Origin: Panax quinquefolius
Lineage: Eukaryota > Streptophyta > Magnoliopsida > Apiales > Araliaceae
Direction of reading: 5' to 3'
DNA: 64,000 bases
NCBI GenBank assembly: GCA_020205615.1
Contig: CM035165.1
Location: 33,267,544-33,331,543 of the forward strand
How positions within the stretch are numbered: the first letter of the stretch is position 1; each line of letters starts with the position of its first letter. The translations under genes were made by a program, and so were the position numbers. This document shows, one piece after another, positions 36,839 to 48,320 of the stretch. The notes under the pieces were generated by a model that made no database searches, was not told where the DNA came from, and saw only the letters and a program-made list of their open reading frames with translations.

Positions 36839-38235
36839 ACCCCCCCCACCCTCCCCTCTCCCACCCCCAACCCCAACCCCCAAAGCCATTTGTTTTTTTG
36901 GGTTTGGAGGATTAAATTGGAGTGAAATTTGCGCTTCTCTCCTTATATGTGAACCATTATTTACTGTATCAAGCTCGTGATCATGTGCACTGCAGTAAAA
37001 TAGATGTTATTGCTGCTTGATCAGTTTGAGCTCCCTAGTTGACAAATTAGAATTTTTTAGCTTACAGTTACATGGAATATTATTGCTTGGCATCTTTTAC
37101 TCATTATGTGAATATCCTAAATACGAATTCATAAAGAATACCCACTTCAAACTTTACAAAACTAGTATGAGCTGTTGATCTCTCTTGGAGGGGGGGATCA
37201 AATTGATACTGTGTTTGTGTTTTAGTATTATGCAACTAGTATTTTTGTTTAATATTACCAAAAAAGTTCCATTCTTTCAATTTAGTTCACCATTTCCCAT
37301 TAACTTGACATTGATGAGCATAACATGTTTAAACATTTTGCTTCTTTTTTCTTTCTTTTTTCCTTCTGGTCAGCTGTGTTATATCATTTGATTTTGGTAT
37401 TTTAGTTCTTCATACTGGAACTGAGCTTCTGCATATTAGTTTACTTGTATCACAAGTAAGGTTTTAAATAAAATTGCAAATTTATCATAATTAATGGCCA
37501 CATTCATGCTCATCAATTTCAAATTGTGAACATGTACAGATACCAAATTGAGAAGGAACAGAATTAATATGGTACCAAGATAAAAGATGAAATAATATAG
37601 ACTATATTTAATGAAACACAAGATTTGTAGCCTAGAAATGGATATTGGGTGTTTTCATATGGGAACATAGTTTCTTTCCTTGTACATCTATGACGGAAAT
37701 AGTATCATTTCACTGCCAATATCCTGAAAACAGTTTAAGCTAATTCAGCAGTTTCATCGTATCAACAAAAAGAAGGCTTCAAGTATCAACAAAAAGAAGG
37801 CTTCAAGTTATAACCACCGGAACCACCATACTAAGCTAAATGCTGACGGGTAATGAATTTATTAAGGTTAATAAGAATCCCCCAAATGAGAGATCAAATG
37901 GATTTGAATTTGATTGCATGCACAATCCTTGCAAGACCTTGTTTTGGTGTTTAACCAAACAAGAACTTATTTCAGATTCAAGGATGATGCAACTGAGAAG
38001 ATTCCTATTTTCTATTACTCGCCTGCATTTGGTTTCGACAAAATTAAACATGAAAGGATTCGGTCTAGCAATCACACAATTTACTGAGCCTCACAAATGA
38101 TCAAAATAACATAGCCTAAATGCAAATGTAAATCATGCTCCGGCCGAGACAAATACAATGCAAGATTTTCTGCCAAAAAGTTGCATCCCATGAGAAATCC
38201 TTTGTCAAACAATTAAAGCCGTACATTTATATTGC
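36839..38235. other. Convergent intergenic / 3' UTR region
   Basis: This is the space between the NTAN1 stop and the KHZ-like stop, so it holds the 3' untranslated ends of both. A C-rich run (36838-36880) follows NTAN1 directly. A 24-bp direct tandem duplication (unit with TATCAACAAAAAGAAGGCTT) lies at about 37762-37810. No further gene was seen. Confidence 0.6.
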
Positions 38236-41083
38236 TCAAGCAGCTGTCCTGCGCAGCTCACTAGCTCCATGTGCAAAATGACACTTTTCCCCAAAAGTGC
38301 ACGACCCCTTGGAAAAATTTTCACATACCTTTGTTTTGAAATTACCTGCTGGAGGAGCTTGCACAGGCACAGGCACAGGCACAGGCTTAGTCATAGGGTT
38401 TCTTCTGGGGACTCCTGTGCCAACACCAATGTTCATGATAATCTCACGTACCATTGTACTTGCGTGTTTGATTTGATCAAAAGTTCCCTCAAGCTCAACA
38501 TTCCTTTGATTAGAATCTGTGTCATGCTCCCTTATGGCGAGCTTGACCCCAGTCATGCGGGATATTTGCTTTGAATTCACGCCACCCTTTCCAATAACAG
38601 CTCCAGCAAGTGATGCATCTATGCTTATCTTGGCTGTAGCTGATGCACCAAAATTGGCAGCAGCAGCTAGCCCAGTTGGGGATGGTTCTACCCGTCCACC
38701 ATAAGGGCCCATCGGTCTCCAGGCTCGAGGATCTTCGTAACCTGGCTTCCCAAGTTCCATCTCACTATGGGCGAAACGACATTTATCACCAAACTTGCAC
38801 CCTTCTGGGGTGTTGTACTTGTTGCAGAGCTTAGCTTTGACAATTGGTGCAGGACCATCAGCAAAGGGTGGCAGGGTGGGTTTTCTTGCGACTGGCCCAC
38901 TCATATTTGTCATGTGACCAACTGCATTATAGCCACCAGGAACATAATGCAGAAAGTGACAACCCTCACCGAATTGGCATCCTGAAGGGCTGCAGGATAT
39001 GAATATGTGAGAAACAAGGTGGCACACAATACTGAAGAAATAGCGTCGATATATCATGTATACAATTAAGCATTCATGCATGCCAAATATATAATACATA
39101 CAACATACATAAGTGACCAAGAAGCGTTAAGGTATTGAACTAACTGAGTAACCACCAAAATGTTCCTTGCACAGAAACAGATCACATGAAAAGGAAATGA
39201 ACGAAGACAAGGGCAGGACAGACTGGACTGGCAGGAAAAAATCATACAAGTAACGGACACGAGGTCAAATGTAAAAGGTAACTATTTCAACTCCAAAGAA
39301 ATCTGACCAGCCTCTTGTCTCTTTGGCATAACACAAGCCACACAATTTGATAATCCACTATTGAGGCATCAATAAATTAACAAGTAAAACAGGTTCACTG
39401 TTGAAGTATTTAATGTAGACTCACACCCACGTGTGCACACACCCACTCCATCACCCATTCAAAAAACAAAAAGTTATGTATAACTTAGAATAAGGGCATA
39501 GAGTCATTTCTACATTCAACATTAACTTACATTTCCTACTATTTCCCAACCAACTGTCCACCATGGACCACATACAGTAAATTGTAGTACTCCAATAGGT
39601 ACTGGTTTGGAGTTTCTTGTTGCATTTCAAAAAGGGAAATTTCTCAAAGAGAGAAAGGAAAAGAGAAAAGGGGGGATGGGGGTTGGAGGGGGGAGTTTCC
39701 ATTAAGACCTACCTGGACTTTTCTTATGAAGCCTCATCTTTTTAAGTAATACATATACAAATAACTCCTATAAATATGCTTTGATGAAGAGTGTGAGAAG
39801 CATATGTAGTACCACATATCAGGTCTACAGGATCCAAAAAATACCACACCATCCAAACCTCAAAAGTAAGAGCTATTGACACAAAGCAACGGCTTTTCAA
39901 TTATTATAATAATTGCCCATATACAATTATATTCTGAAAGAGAACCACTGCCTCTGATTTACAACCTTTTCCATTATTAAGCTGAGAAGAACAAACCGTA
40001 ACACCAATATATACATATCATAGTATTTGGTCTTCCTTGAAAATTTTAATTGATTTGGATCAGCTACTTCAAGATAAAAATTTATAATTTAGGACATTAT
40101 TTGGGATGAATTAAGATCACAACCTGAAAAACTTCATGCATGGCTTTGATTTGCTTCCTACACCAGTTCCAAAGGACTCCATTTCTGTGGCAGAAAATTA
40201 ATTACTTTGTTACAGTTAAATTCTTAATTAAACAAAAAAAACTTTCAAGAACAAGGACAATTGACATCATTATTCATTATTAATGATAACCATATCATTA
40301 ACAAAATTAACAATTCATTAAAAGCAATTTATGTAACCTCTACTTCACCAATCCCAAATTTAGCAATACGCTAAACCCGTAAACAAAAGTTGAGCCTACC
40401 ATTAAATATCTCAAATTTTATAGACAACCAACAAAAAATATTATTGATGTGCTCTAAGTTTATTAGAAACAAATTCTCGAAACAAATGCAATAAACAGAA
40501 CCAACTTAAACACCGTCCATACTTGACAACACTCCGCAAGATTCTCATCAAGAGTCCTTTGCTTATTCCTCTATATTAATACTGCTTAAAGTCTCACAGA
40601 AAAAAAAAATCACGATTGCAAGGTGAATACACACAAAAGCAGAAGAAACAAAACATATATAGTATAACAGGTTTAGTAATAATCATCAGGTAACTCTTGT
40701 CCAATTTGACTAAATTAACTCCCACCATTCTTGACCCTGCTAAGCCTTTTGTAGCCATACAAAAGATTAAAAAAATAAAAATTCAAACAACAAATTTAAC
40801 ATTTGGGAATCATAATACAGCTAGAACAGAAAATGATGCACAACATTTCAATCAACAGGAAAATATATTTAAAATAAATTGACTCAAATGAATTAATTAA
40901 CAAGATAAATTATATCTAAAAGCAAGAAGTCTATCCAGTAACCACAAAGATAGTAACAAGAAAAGTAAGATTGAACTAAAATACTAGCTAAAAAGAGAGA
41001 GAAAAAGACTAACCATCCTTAGATCTCTTGTGACCTCCGTTCCAAACACCATCTTGTCTGCCTCTCTTCCGGCCGAACTCCAT
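38236..41083 (-). CDS. CCCH zinc-finger and KH-domain RNA-binding protein, KHZ1/KHZ2-like
   Basis: Coding exons on the minus strand are 41083-41014, 40184-40124 and 38989-38236, with GT-AG introns and matching phases. They give 885 nt and 294 residues. The start MEFGRKRGRQDGVWNGGHKR is the family's conserved N-terminus. Zinc fingers are Cys39-Cys48-Cys54-His58 (CX8CX5CX3H), Cys99-Cys108-Cys114-His118 (same spacing) and Cys266-Cys274-Cys280-His284 (CX7CX5CX3H). A KH domain spans about 163-231 with the RNA-binding GKGG loop at 177-180. A proline-valine repeat (about 246-255) links it to the third finger. The layout CCCH-CCCH-KH-CCCH matches Arabidopsis KHZ1 (At3g12130) and KHZ2 (At5g06770), nuclear RNA-binding proteins reported to promote flowering and senescence. 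No defects are seen. Orthology to KHZ1 or KHZ2 individually cannot be decided here. Confidence 0.93.
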
Positions 41084-41231
41084 TATCCTCAGATCCAAAC
41101 AGAAACTCAACAACAAAAAAGAGATAAAACAAATTTACCACAAAATTTGTGCATATCAATACGAGAATGTGGAAAGAGAAAGTCTTAATTTCTGAATTCA
41201 AAAAGTGCAAAGCAAAACCCTAGGGTTTTGC
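41084..41231 (-). promoter_or_regulatory. 5' leader and telo-box palindrome upstream of KHZ-like gene
   Basis: The segment directly upstream of the ATG holds the likely 5' UTR. At its distal end GCAAAACCCTAGGGTTTTGC (41212-41231) is a perfect 20-bp palindrome, containing AAACCCTA in both orientations. AAACCCTA telo-boxes occur near the start of many plant genes for translation and RNA-handling proteins. Function here is inferred from position. Confidence 0.5.
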
Positions 41232-41416
41232 AGAGGGCGGAGAGAAGCGGTTCTGCGGAACTGAAATTTATGATTTTTGGTTGGAGCCCGCGCTCCTTCT
41301 ATCTTTTTTGTTTTCTCACGTGACCTTAATATTGGACCTTACGTCAAAATGCTCACTCAATACCTAATACAGGCATGTGAATAGATTGGGCCAAATCATT
41401 TACCCAATTCAGCTCC

Positions 41417-41946
41417 GCTAGCCCGCCAAAAAAGACCATGAATTTACATAGCATTATACACCATTTCTATCCATCAATATAACATTTATATATAGTGTTA
41501 ATATCATTCAATATAAGAATCAACAACCGGCGATATTATTTTCGATGACATCCGCTACTATTAGTAGCGGCCGTCTGCCATTAATAGTAACGGCTAGCCC
41601 GCTAAAAAAAGACCATGAATTTACATAGCATTATACACCATTTCTATCCATCAATATAACATTTATATATAGTATCTCTATCGTTCAATATAAGAATCAA
41701 CAACCGGCGATATTATTTTCGATGACATCCGTTACTATTAGTAGCGGCCGTTAACCATTAATAGTAACGGCTAGCCCGCTAAAAAAAGACCATGAATTTA
41801 CATAGCATTATACACCATTTCTATCCATCAATATAACATTTATATACACTATCTCTATCGTTCAATATAATAATCAACAACCGACGATATTATTTTCGAT
41901 GACATCCGTTACTATTAGTAGCGGCCGTTTGCCATTAATAGTAACA
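41417..41946. repeat. Three tandem copies of a 177-bp unit with hairpin core
   Basis: GCTAGCCCGC marks unit starts at 41417, 41593 and 41770, giving periods of 176 and 177 bp. Each unit contains CATTTCTATCCATCAATATAA, GGCGATATTATTTTCGATGA or its variant, and a near-palindrome. In the first unit CCGCTACTATTAGTAGCGG (41552-41570) is a perfect hairpin; later copies have CCGTTACTATTAGTAGCGG with one mismatch. The array starts about 330 bp upstream of the KHZ-like ATG. A partial inverted match to the ACTATCTCTATC stretch follows at about 41980-42000. Confidence 0.85.
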
Positions 41947-42049
41947 GATGTGAATTAATTTTGGTCATTGGTTTTTATATTAAATGATAGAGATAGTGTA
42001 TGCTAACAAATACATGATATGAATCATTTCCTTATATATATAATACTCC

Positions 42050-42280
42050 CTCCGTCCCAAATTATTTATTGTTTATAAATTATAACTATAACTGACCCAC
42101 ACACCACATTTTTTCTTTGATTATTTTAAATTTTCATTTTAAAAAATTATGCACCCATGTAAATATGTGCCGCATGTATTTTTTTTAAATATGTTAATCT
42201 ATTAATCTATTTTAACCACTCCTCAATTTTCGTCCAACATCGTTAATTAATTATTTAAAAAATCTCAAGTAATATGGGAA
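42050..42280. mobile_element. Stowaway-like MITE fragment
   Basis: TACTCCCTCCGTCCCAAATT at 42050-42069 is the canonical terminal sequence of plant Stowaway/mariner MITEs. A matching right end is only weakly visible (AAGTAATATGGGAAC, about 42266-42280), so the copy is decayed or truncated. Confidence 0.6.
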
Positions 42281-42870
42281 CTTCTCTATACACTATCCGC
42301 GACTTTCTCAATCTCGCATGAAAGTTTTCTATTTCCTCTATTCTCTCTTCTTCTGAAGCTTTTAAGGTTTCGACGTTTTTATCCCCGCTATATCATTTTC
42401 AATATTTTTTTAATAAATTTTAAATATAAGAATTTTGCACACGCAACAAGTTATATATATATGAATGATCCATAACATTTATATGTTATGGAATAAAAAA
42501 TGACATATAACATATTAACCCTCCGTTTAACAAATAAGTGGCTGAGATTTAAAATGGGAATACGCGGTCCGCTAAACTTACTAGCAGACGTGTTTAATCA
42601 AACTTCCGGACTCTTTTGCCCTCAGTTACGCAATTAGCCGGGACACAACAATCCCTTGTTTTCAAATACCGTGTAATTAATCTGTAAATACTAGGTCGCG
42701 AGGGTTGTCCCTTGTTTTCAATTAGCGTGTAATTCTAAAATCCAAACCCAAATCCGTCAAATATATACCTACATAAAACTGTAGAGAGAGGGAAACAACT
42801 CAACATGACAAACAAGAGAGAGGAAGAGAGTATTTTTAGAGATAGAAAGTGAGAAAGAAGAAGAAGGGTG

Positions 42871-43513
42871 TGTTGGAAAAAAATCACCTCCCAAATATTG
42901 TTGTCTTTGATAAATTAGACGGATAAAATATCATCATATGCCAAACAGATTAAATTTGCAGTTCCACCAAAATAATAACCATGCAGGAAATAAGTAAAAA
43001 ATATCCAACCACGAGACACCAAAATTTTACGTGGAAAACCCTCTAAAACTAAGAGGTAAAAACCACGGGATAAACTCCGAATAATTCACTAGAATAATAT
43101 AAGAGAATACAAAGATATCTTAATTTGAGTACAAAATCAAATTACTTCACCACAATAACTATGTGATGGAACCCAAATAAAACACCCTTTTATTTGAACT
43201 ATCTTTCTCTCTCTATTTTTCTAACTCTCTTCCACCCTCTCCCCCGGATGGGATTACTTTCATCCATCCTTCCCGGATGGGATTTCTTTCACCCACCCTT
43301 TTCTTTTTCTCTCTACTCTCTTTTTTCGGATGTTTTGCTTCTCCGAATTGATGTATTGTTGGTGTGTTTATTTCCCTTTCCTTAGCCTTCCTTTTATAGC
43401 CGAATGGAGGAGAAGAAGAGTAAATGAGGTGGGCAAAAAGTCAAGGATTGGTGGACGGTAGGAATTTGAAGGGGCGGCACATTAAATGGGTGAGGAAATA
43501 ATGTTAACCAACA
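42871..43513 (-). repeat. Ty1/copia 3' LTR
   Basis: 643 bp, matching the 5' LTR at 45361-45987 with few substitutions and small indels (for example an extra CCCGGATGGGATTTCTTTC segment here). Confidence 0.92.
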
Positions 43514-43519
43514 ATCTCC

Positions 43520-44268
43520 CCCTCCGAACCCATTAAATGATATGTTCACCATGACTCCGTGATCACTTGGAGTCGATTTATGTGTCAAATTCAACTCTTG
43601 AAGAACCACAACATTTTGTTGTTAACTCAGTAGTAGATAAAGCAATACACTTCTGCAACTTGGACTGCCATAACACGGCTCCCCCTGCAAAAGTAAACAA
43701 ATACCCCGAAGTAGACTCCTTCTCTTGAAACTCCTATATGCTCGCTACGATAATCTTCCAAGACTGAATTTGCATGTCAAACCACAACTCCTCACTTGGA
43801 GTTAATCCCAACGAAGCCTTGACTCAACTCAAGCTTCTTGGAATTTTCAACTTTCTTCACGTTCGACTTTATCTCATCGATATGGCTCTTCTTGATGGGA
43901 GGATCTAACTCAAACTTGACAGATTTTTACTTGTCAAATTCTTTCACAACCGCTTTGTATCTTGGCTGCGAGCTATCACTTTCCTTCTTCACTTTTGGTA
44001 CCCATTTCAAGTGAAGAGCTTTCTTCTCATGGTTCTCATGCAAGGCTTTTCTTCCATCTTCCATGGCTTTGTACTACATCTTTTTCCGCCTAACTCCCCC
44101 ATCTTTAACACCTTCCACACGTGCCTACATTATGTAAAAAGCGCCTACCTTCTTTCCTCTAGTCACCACTAGAGACCTTTTAGTGAGCTTCCACTGACCT
44201 TCACCAAAGGAAATGCTATAACCATTCTCATCAAGCTTACCAGTAGACATCAAATTAAAGCGGATATC
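43520..44268 (-). pseudogene. Ty1/copia pol leftovers (pre-integrase and RT start)
   Basis: After the gag-protease frame the minus strand continues with FNLMSTGKLDENGYSISFGE and WKLTKRSLVVTRGKK (GAG-pre-integrase segment, about 44260-44130). Then come KAMEDGRKALHENHEKKAL and WVPKVKKESDSSQPRYKA (start of the copia RT domain, about 44080-43940). The whole integrase between them is absent. Stops separate the pieces. Confidence 0.75.
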
Positions 44269-45312
44269 CTAACACGTCTCGACTTCTCTAAGCATCAACA
44301 TGCCACCATTGTTAGTCTTCTGATAAATATCTCCAATGCCGATAACCTTGGATGCACTACCATTTCCCATCCGTACATAGCCAAAATCACCACTAGTGTA
44401 GGATGTGAAGATCTCACCACACGAAGTAGCATGGAATGAAGCACTCGAATCAATAACCCATTCATTAACTTGACACTTGGGTTTACCATCACTAACAAGG
44501 GCTACATCAACGTCGGATAGATACACAATTAAGTCCTTATCCTCATCTTTTTCCTTAGACTGTTCCTTCTTTAAAAATCTGCACTCTCGCCTTATAAGAC
44601 CCGGTCTCTGGCAGTGAAAACAAATTATCTCTTTTCCTCTCAACCTTCTCCTGAATTTGTCATCTTCAGAAGAGCTCTTCTCTCTGTTTCTGCTGTTACT
44701 TTGCGCAACGAAAACTTGTGTTTGTGTCTCAGAATTCACACCTTGCTCCTTTCGTCTTGTCCCCTCATTATGAAGACTGTCCTTGACCATCTGCATAGTC
44801 ATTTTTCCTTCTAGAGCTGAATTGCTTAGAGACACCACCAAAGTCTCCCAGCTCTTGGGCAACGAACTGAGAAGCAAAAGAGCCTGAATCTCATCATCAA
44901 GATTCAACTTCATGGTGGACAGCTGGTTCACCAAACCTTGAAACTCACTCATATGCTCCGACACACTGCTCCCGTCCTTGTACTTTAGATTCACAATTTT
45001 CCGAATGACAAAAGTTTTATTTTGTGCATTCTTCTTCTCGTACATAGACTCTAGTGTTGTCCATAAAGTGTGAGCATCCGTCTCCTGCGAAACATGGTGG
45101 AACACACTTTGATCAATCCACTGCCGGATGTGACCAATAGTCTTTCTATTCATTTTATTTCAATCAACCTCAGACTTATCCGCGGGCTTCTTTCCCTTGA
45201 GCTCCAACGGATCATATAAATCCTTGCAATAAAGGATATCCTCCATTCTGGGCTTCCAGATCGAAAAATTTGAAGAGGTCAATTTAATCATGGCTCCGAT
45301 TGATCCCTCCAT
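44269..45312 (-). pseudogene. Ty1/copia gag-protease with one premature stop
   Basis: The frame starts at an ATG at 45312 (MEGSIGAMIKLTSSNFSIWK), 50 bp inside the 5' LTR. It is open except for a TGA at 45162-45160, where relatives typically have Trp. Gag (UBN2 type) covers most of it, with QWIDQSVFHHVSQETDAHTL and LKYKDGSSVSEHMSEFQGLV. The zinc knuckle reads CFHCQRPGLIRREC, in which the usual His is Leu. The protease motif is WVIDSSASFHAT, in which the usual DSGAS is DSSAS. Both changes would be expected to impair function. The frame ends at REVETC in the pre-integrase region. Confidence 0.88.
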
Positions 45313-45360
45313 AAAATTTATCAAAACAACCGAGCAAATAACCTTAGCTTTGATACCAGT

Positions 45361-45987
45361 TGTTGGGAAAAAATCACCTCCCAAATATTGTTGTCTTTGA
45401 TAAATTAGACGGATAAAATATCATCATATGCCAAACAGATTAAATTTGCAGTTCCACCAAAATAATAACCATGCAGGAAATAAGTAAAAAATATCCAACC
45501 ACGAGACACCAAGAGATTTTACGTGGAAAACCCTCAAAACTAAGAGGTAAAAACCACGGGACAAACTCCGAATAATTCACTAGAATAATATGAGAGAATA
45601 CAAAGATATCTTAATTTGAGTACAAACTCAAATTACTTCACCACAATAATTATGTGATGGAACCCAAATAAAACATCATTTTATTTGAACTATCTTTCTC
45701 TCTCTATTTTTCTAACTCTCTTCCACCCTCTCCCCCGAATGGGATTACTTTCATCCATCCTTTCCACCCACCTTTTTCTTTTTGTTTCTACTCTCCTTTT
45801 CGGATGTTTTGCTTCTCCGAATTGATGTATTGTTGGTGTGTTTATTTTCCTTTCCTTAGCCTTCCTTTTATAGTCGAATGGAGGAGAAGAAGAGTAAATG
45901 AGGTGGGCAAAAAGTCAAGGGTTGGTGGACGGTAGAAATTTGAAGGGGCGGTACATTAAATGGGTGTGGAAATAATGTTGACCAACA
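45361..45987 (-). repeat. Ty1/copia 5' LTR
   Basis: 627 bp, TG...CA ends, adjacent to the primer site on its inner side and to the GGGTG duplication on its outer side. Confidence 0.92.
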
Positions 45988-46500
45988 GGGTGACGCGTGG
46001 AAAGGGGCTGATGCGTGTAAGCTTGTGGCAGCAAAAATGGTGAGATCGCGGTGGAAACACCTCTTCATTTCTCCATTCTTAACGCCCTCCACCTCTAATA
46101 GACCCTAACATCTTCTTATCTTTTTGTTCCTTCTGATCTATTTTTGGATCTTCCTTCTTCTTAACTTCAGGTACAAATTAATCCAAATTTTACAACAAGC
46201 CTCTACATTGCTGTGCCTGTTACGTTGTGTTTTTCTTTACTCAATTTGTTAAATTCACGCCGACTTTTCTCAATTTTGCATGTGGATTTTTTGAAATTAT
46301 AATTTTTAGTTGTTGTTATATAGAAATAGCGACGGAGGTGGCGAAGGTTTTGTACATTGTTGTGGTGAATGGTGAGGATGAGAAGAAAGAGGAAAGCATG
46401 CAAAGAGTCCAGAAGTCTCTATCTCTGTCTTGGCTAATTGCGTAACGACATACTCCTATTTTAAATCTCAGTCCTCTGTTTGTTAAACGGAAGGTTATAT

Positions 46501-48100
46501 GACAATTTTTATTTGTTGAACGGACCAGCGACGGACCAAATGGAAAAAAGCACGCGGGTCTTTGTGACCCGGGTCAAAAACCCATATGCAATCACAGAAC
46601 TTAACTTTCACTTTCAGTGTAACAAAACTTTACAAACTCTGCCGATTCTCTCTCAAACCCCCTTTCCCCGTTCTGAAGCTATGGTTTGCACAGATGTTAC
46701 AATTAGATAGGCAAACCAAATCGCGTCTCACTATCTGCCTGCCTTAACCCAAAACCCCAAATCAAGTCTCCACCTCCGACCTCTCTGCATCTCAGCCTAC
46801 GCTCTACTAACTACTGGTACGTCAATTGTTTTGGTTTTGTTTCCATGAATTAAGGCTAGGGTTTGAACATGTCTATGGGCAATTTTAAAATAGGCATAAG
46901 TTGTACTAGAATAAGAATCTATGGCTCATGAATTACCGAATTGGACTATGAAAAAACCCTCAATTGAGTATATCTAATAGATTGTAATTAACTTTTTTTA
47001 GTTTTCTTATATTATAATAATCATCAGTTTGTGGTTGATTTCATGTTTATAGATGTCAATCCATGTTTATTGTTTTGAGTATTTTGAAATGAAGTGTTTG
47101 TGTGTGTAATGCACATTAAGTGTTTGGTAAAATGTCCTACTCTGTAGTCTGTTTATAGAGGTCAATACATTTATGAGTGTTCTGAACGGGAAGTGGACTG
47201 AGAATCTGCTAGTAAATTTTTTGTTAATTTTGTTGTGTAATTCTTATTGTTTTATTGTATGCCAAAAAATTGCCCCAACTATCATAACTTATGGGTGTAT
47301 ATTTTGGTTTTAGAAGGCTTTAAATAAAAGGATTTACAACATTGTTCATGGTGTAATAAAGGTGAAAACTGCTAAGTTGAAGAGTTGAATATATTAATGG
47401 TAATTTAGTTTTATGTTAGATGAATTTTGCTTTTGCCACATGGATAAACAACATAAGGTGACTCTAAAAGTTTTAATTTGCATTCATACTATGATACCAA
47501 CTACACTACCACACTTTCTTTTTCTTAATATGTTTTGAAGTTTGTGATTTTGAATTTCCTTTTGCATGTAATTTCAAAATGTAACAGGTATTTATGTTGA
47601 TTGCTATGATTTTTGTGTTTTTTTATACATGTGGGTAGATTTCTATGTAGGTTCATATATGTATAGATTTACAAGATGATCAACTTTATAACACAATGAC
47701 ATTTAATATTATGGGACATGCAAACTTTATTTAGTCAGAGTAATAGACCTAATGGTTCGAATAAATGTTATTTATGTTGAATACTTCATTTTTTATGGCC
47801 ATATATAAACTTTGAGAAGTACTTCCTCATGGATGTCTCCTGCTCTTTGTGGCAATACTTTAGTAACATTATTGTTAGGTGCCTTGCTTCCACTACTACC
47901 TTTGTTACTAACTCTATATTTTGACATGCGTTTAGCACGTGTGCGTGGAGACTGATCATATATAATGGCTTTAGTCATGGTAGGCTAAGTTCTAATACAT
48001 ACAACTTTTTCTGTATGATTAGGCTGGGAACTCTTAATTGAATGAGGTTGTTAATCAAACATATTTCATAGTGTCTGTAGTTGTAGGTATATGAATAGGA
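46501..48100. other. Gene-leader-like sequence, no assignable gene
   Basis: From about 46600 to 46816 the sequence is C/T-rich and unique, like a transcribed leader, and ends at a good donor site (CTACTG|GTACGT). No coding exon could be connected to it. A 61-codon minus-strand frame at 47978-47793 (SPRTRAKRMSKYRVS, then VLPQRAGDIHEEVLL) looks mildly protein-like but has no recognised family. The remainder is AT-rich. Confidence 0.3.
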
Positions 48101-48320
48101 ATGAAACTTGATCAGTTTACCTGTTATATCAGTTCAATCTCGCAGCTGGTGATTGGCGCCGCCATGGCCTTGGCCTTTGGGGTTTTGCTAAAACCTCAAA
48201 TTCCAATCTCCGCTATGTAGTAGGAGTATATCCATGGGTTGAATCGAACCATTCTGTGGTAACTTAACTGATAGACCAAACCGGGTCGAGCAACCCAAGT
48301 GTGTGCACATAAATAAGTTG
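48101..48320 (-). repeat. 220-bp inverted duplication, left arm
   Basis: Matches 50507-50726 in inverted orientation over 220 bp with only a handful of differences. The arm contains a GC-rich stretch starting ATGGCGGCGCCAATCACC in arm orientation and ending in a good splice donor (AACAG|GTAAAC). Confidence 0.9.

Larger units (their letters stand above)
42871..45987 (-). mobile_element. Ty1/copia element, internally deleted, TSD GGGTG
   Basis: Two LTRs (42871-43513 and 45361-45987) with TGTTGG...CCAACA ends enclose 1.85 kb. Perfect GGGTG duplications flank the element (42866-42870 and 45988-45992). On the minus strand the primer site TGGTATCAAAG lies next to 45360 and a polypurine tract GGAGGGGGAGAT next to 43514. 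Gag and protease are present; integrase is gone and only a sliver of RT remains. It is a non-autonomous, relatively young insertion judged by the clear LTRs. Confidence 0.95.
42516..46500. mobile_element. TIR DNA element split by a Ty1/copia insertion
   Basis: TTAACCCTCCGTTTAACAAA with TGAGATTTAAAAT at the left (42516-42562) is repeated in inverted form at 46449-46500 (ATTTTAAATCTCAG and TGTTTGTTAAACGGAAGG). Without the copia insertion the element would be about 0.86 kb, with no transposase frame seen. The superfamily is unknown because the target duplication is unclear. Confidence 0.6.

Noticed and set aside
37840..38100. 86-codon plus-strand frame downstream of NTAN1
   Set aside because: It lies in the 3' region of the KHZ-like gene and has no family resemblance. 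A 79-codon frame on the opposite strand covers the same bases, so both look like chance.
38269..38985. Plus-strand frames of 60-100 codons
   Set aside because: They are shadows on the opposite strand of the KHZ-like third exon.
40697..40882. 61-codon frame in KHZ-like intron 1
   Set aside because: Lies within an intron, is Asn/Lys/Thr-rich as expected from AT-rich DNA, and has no recognisable motif.
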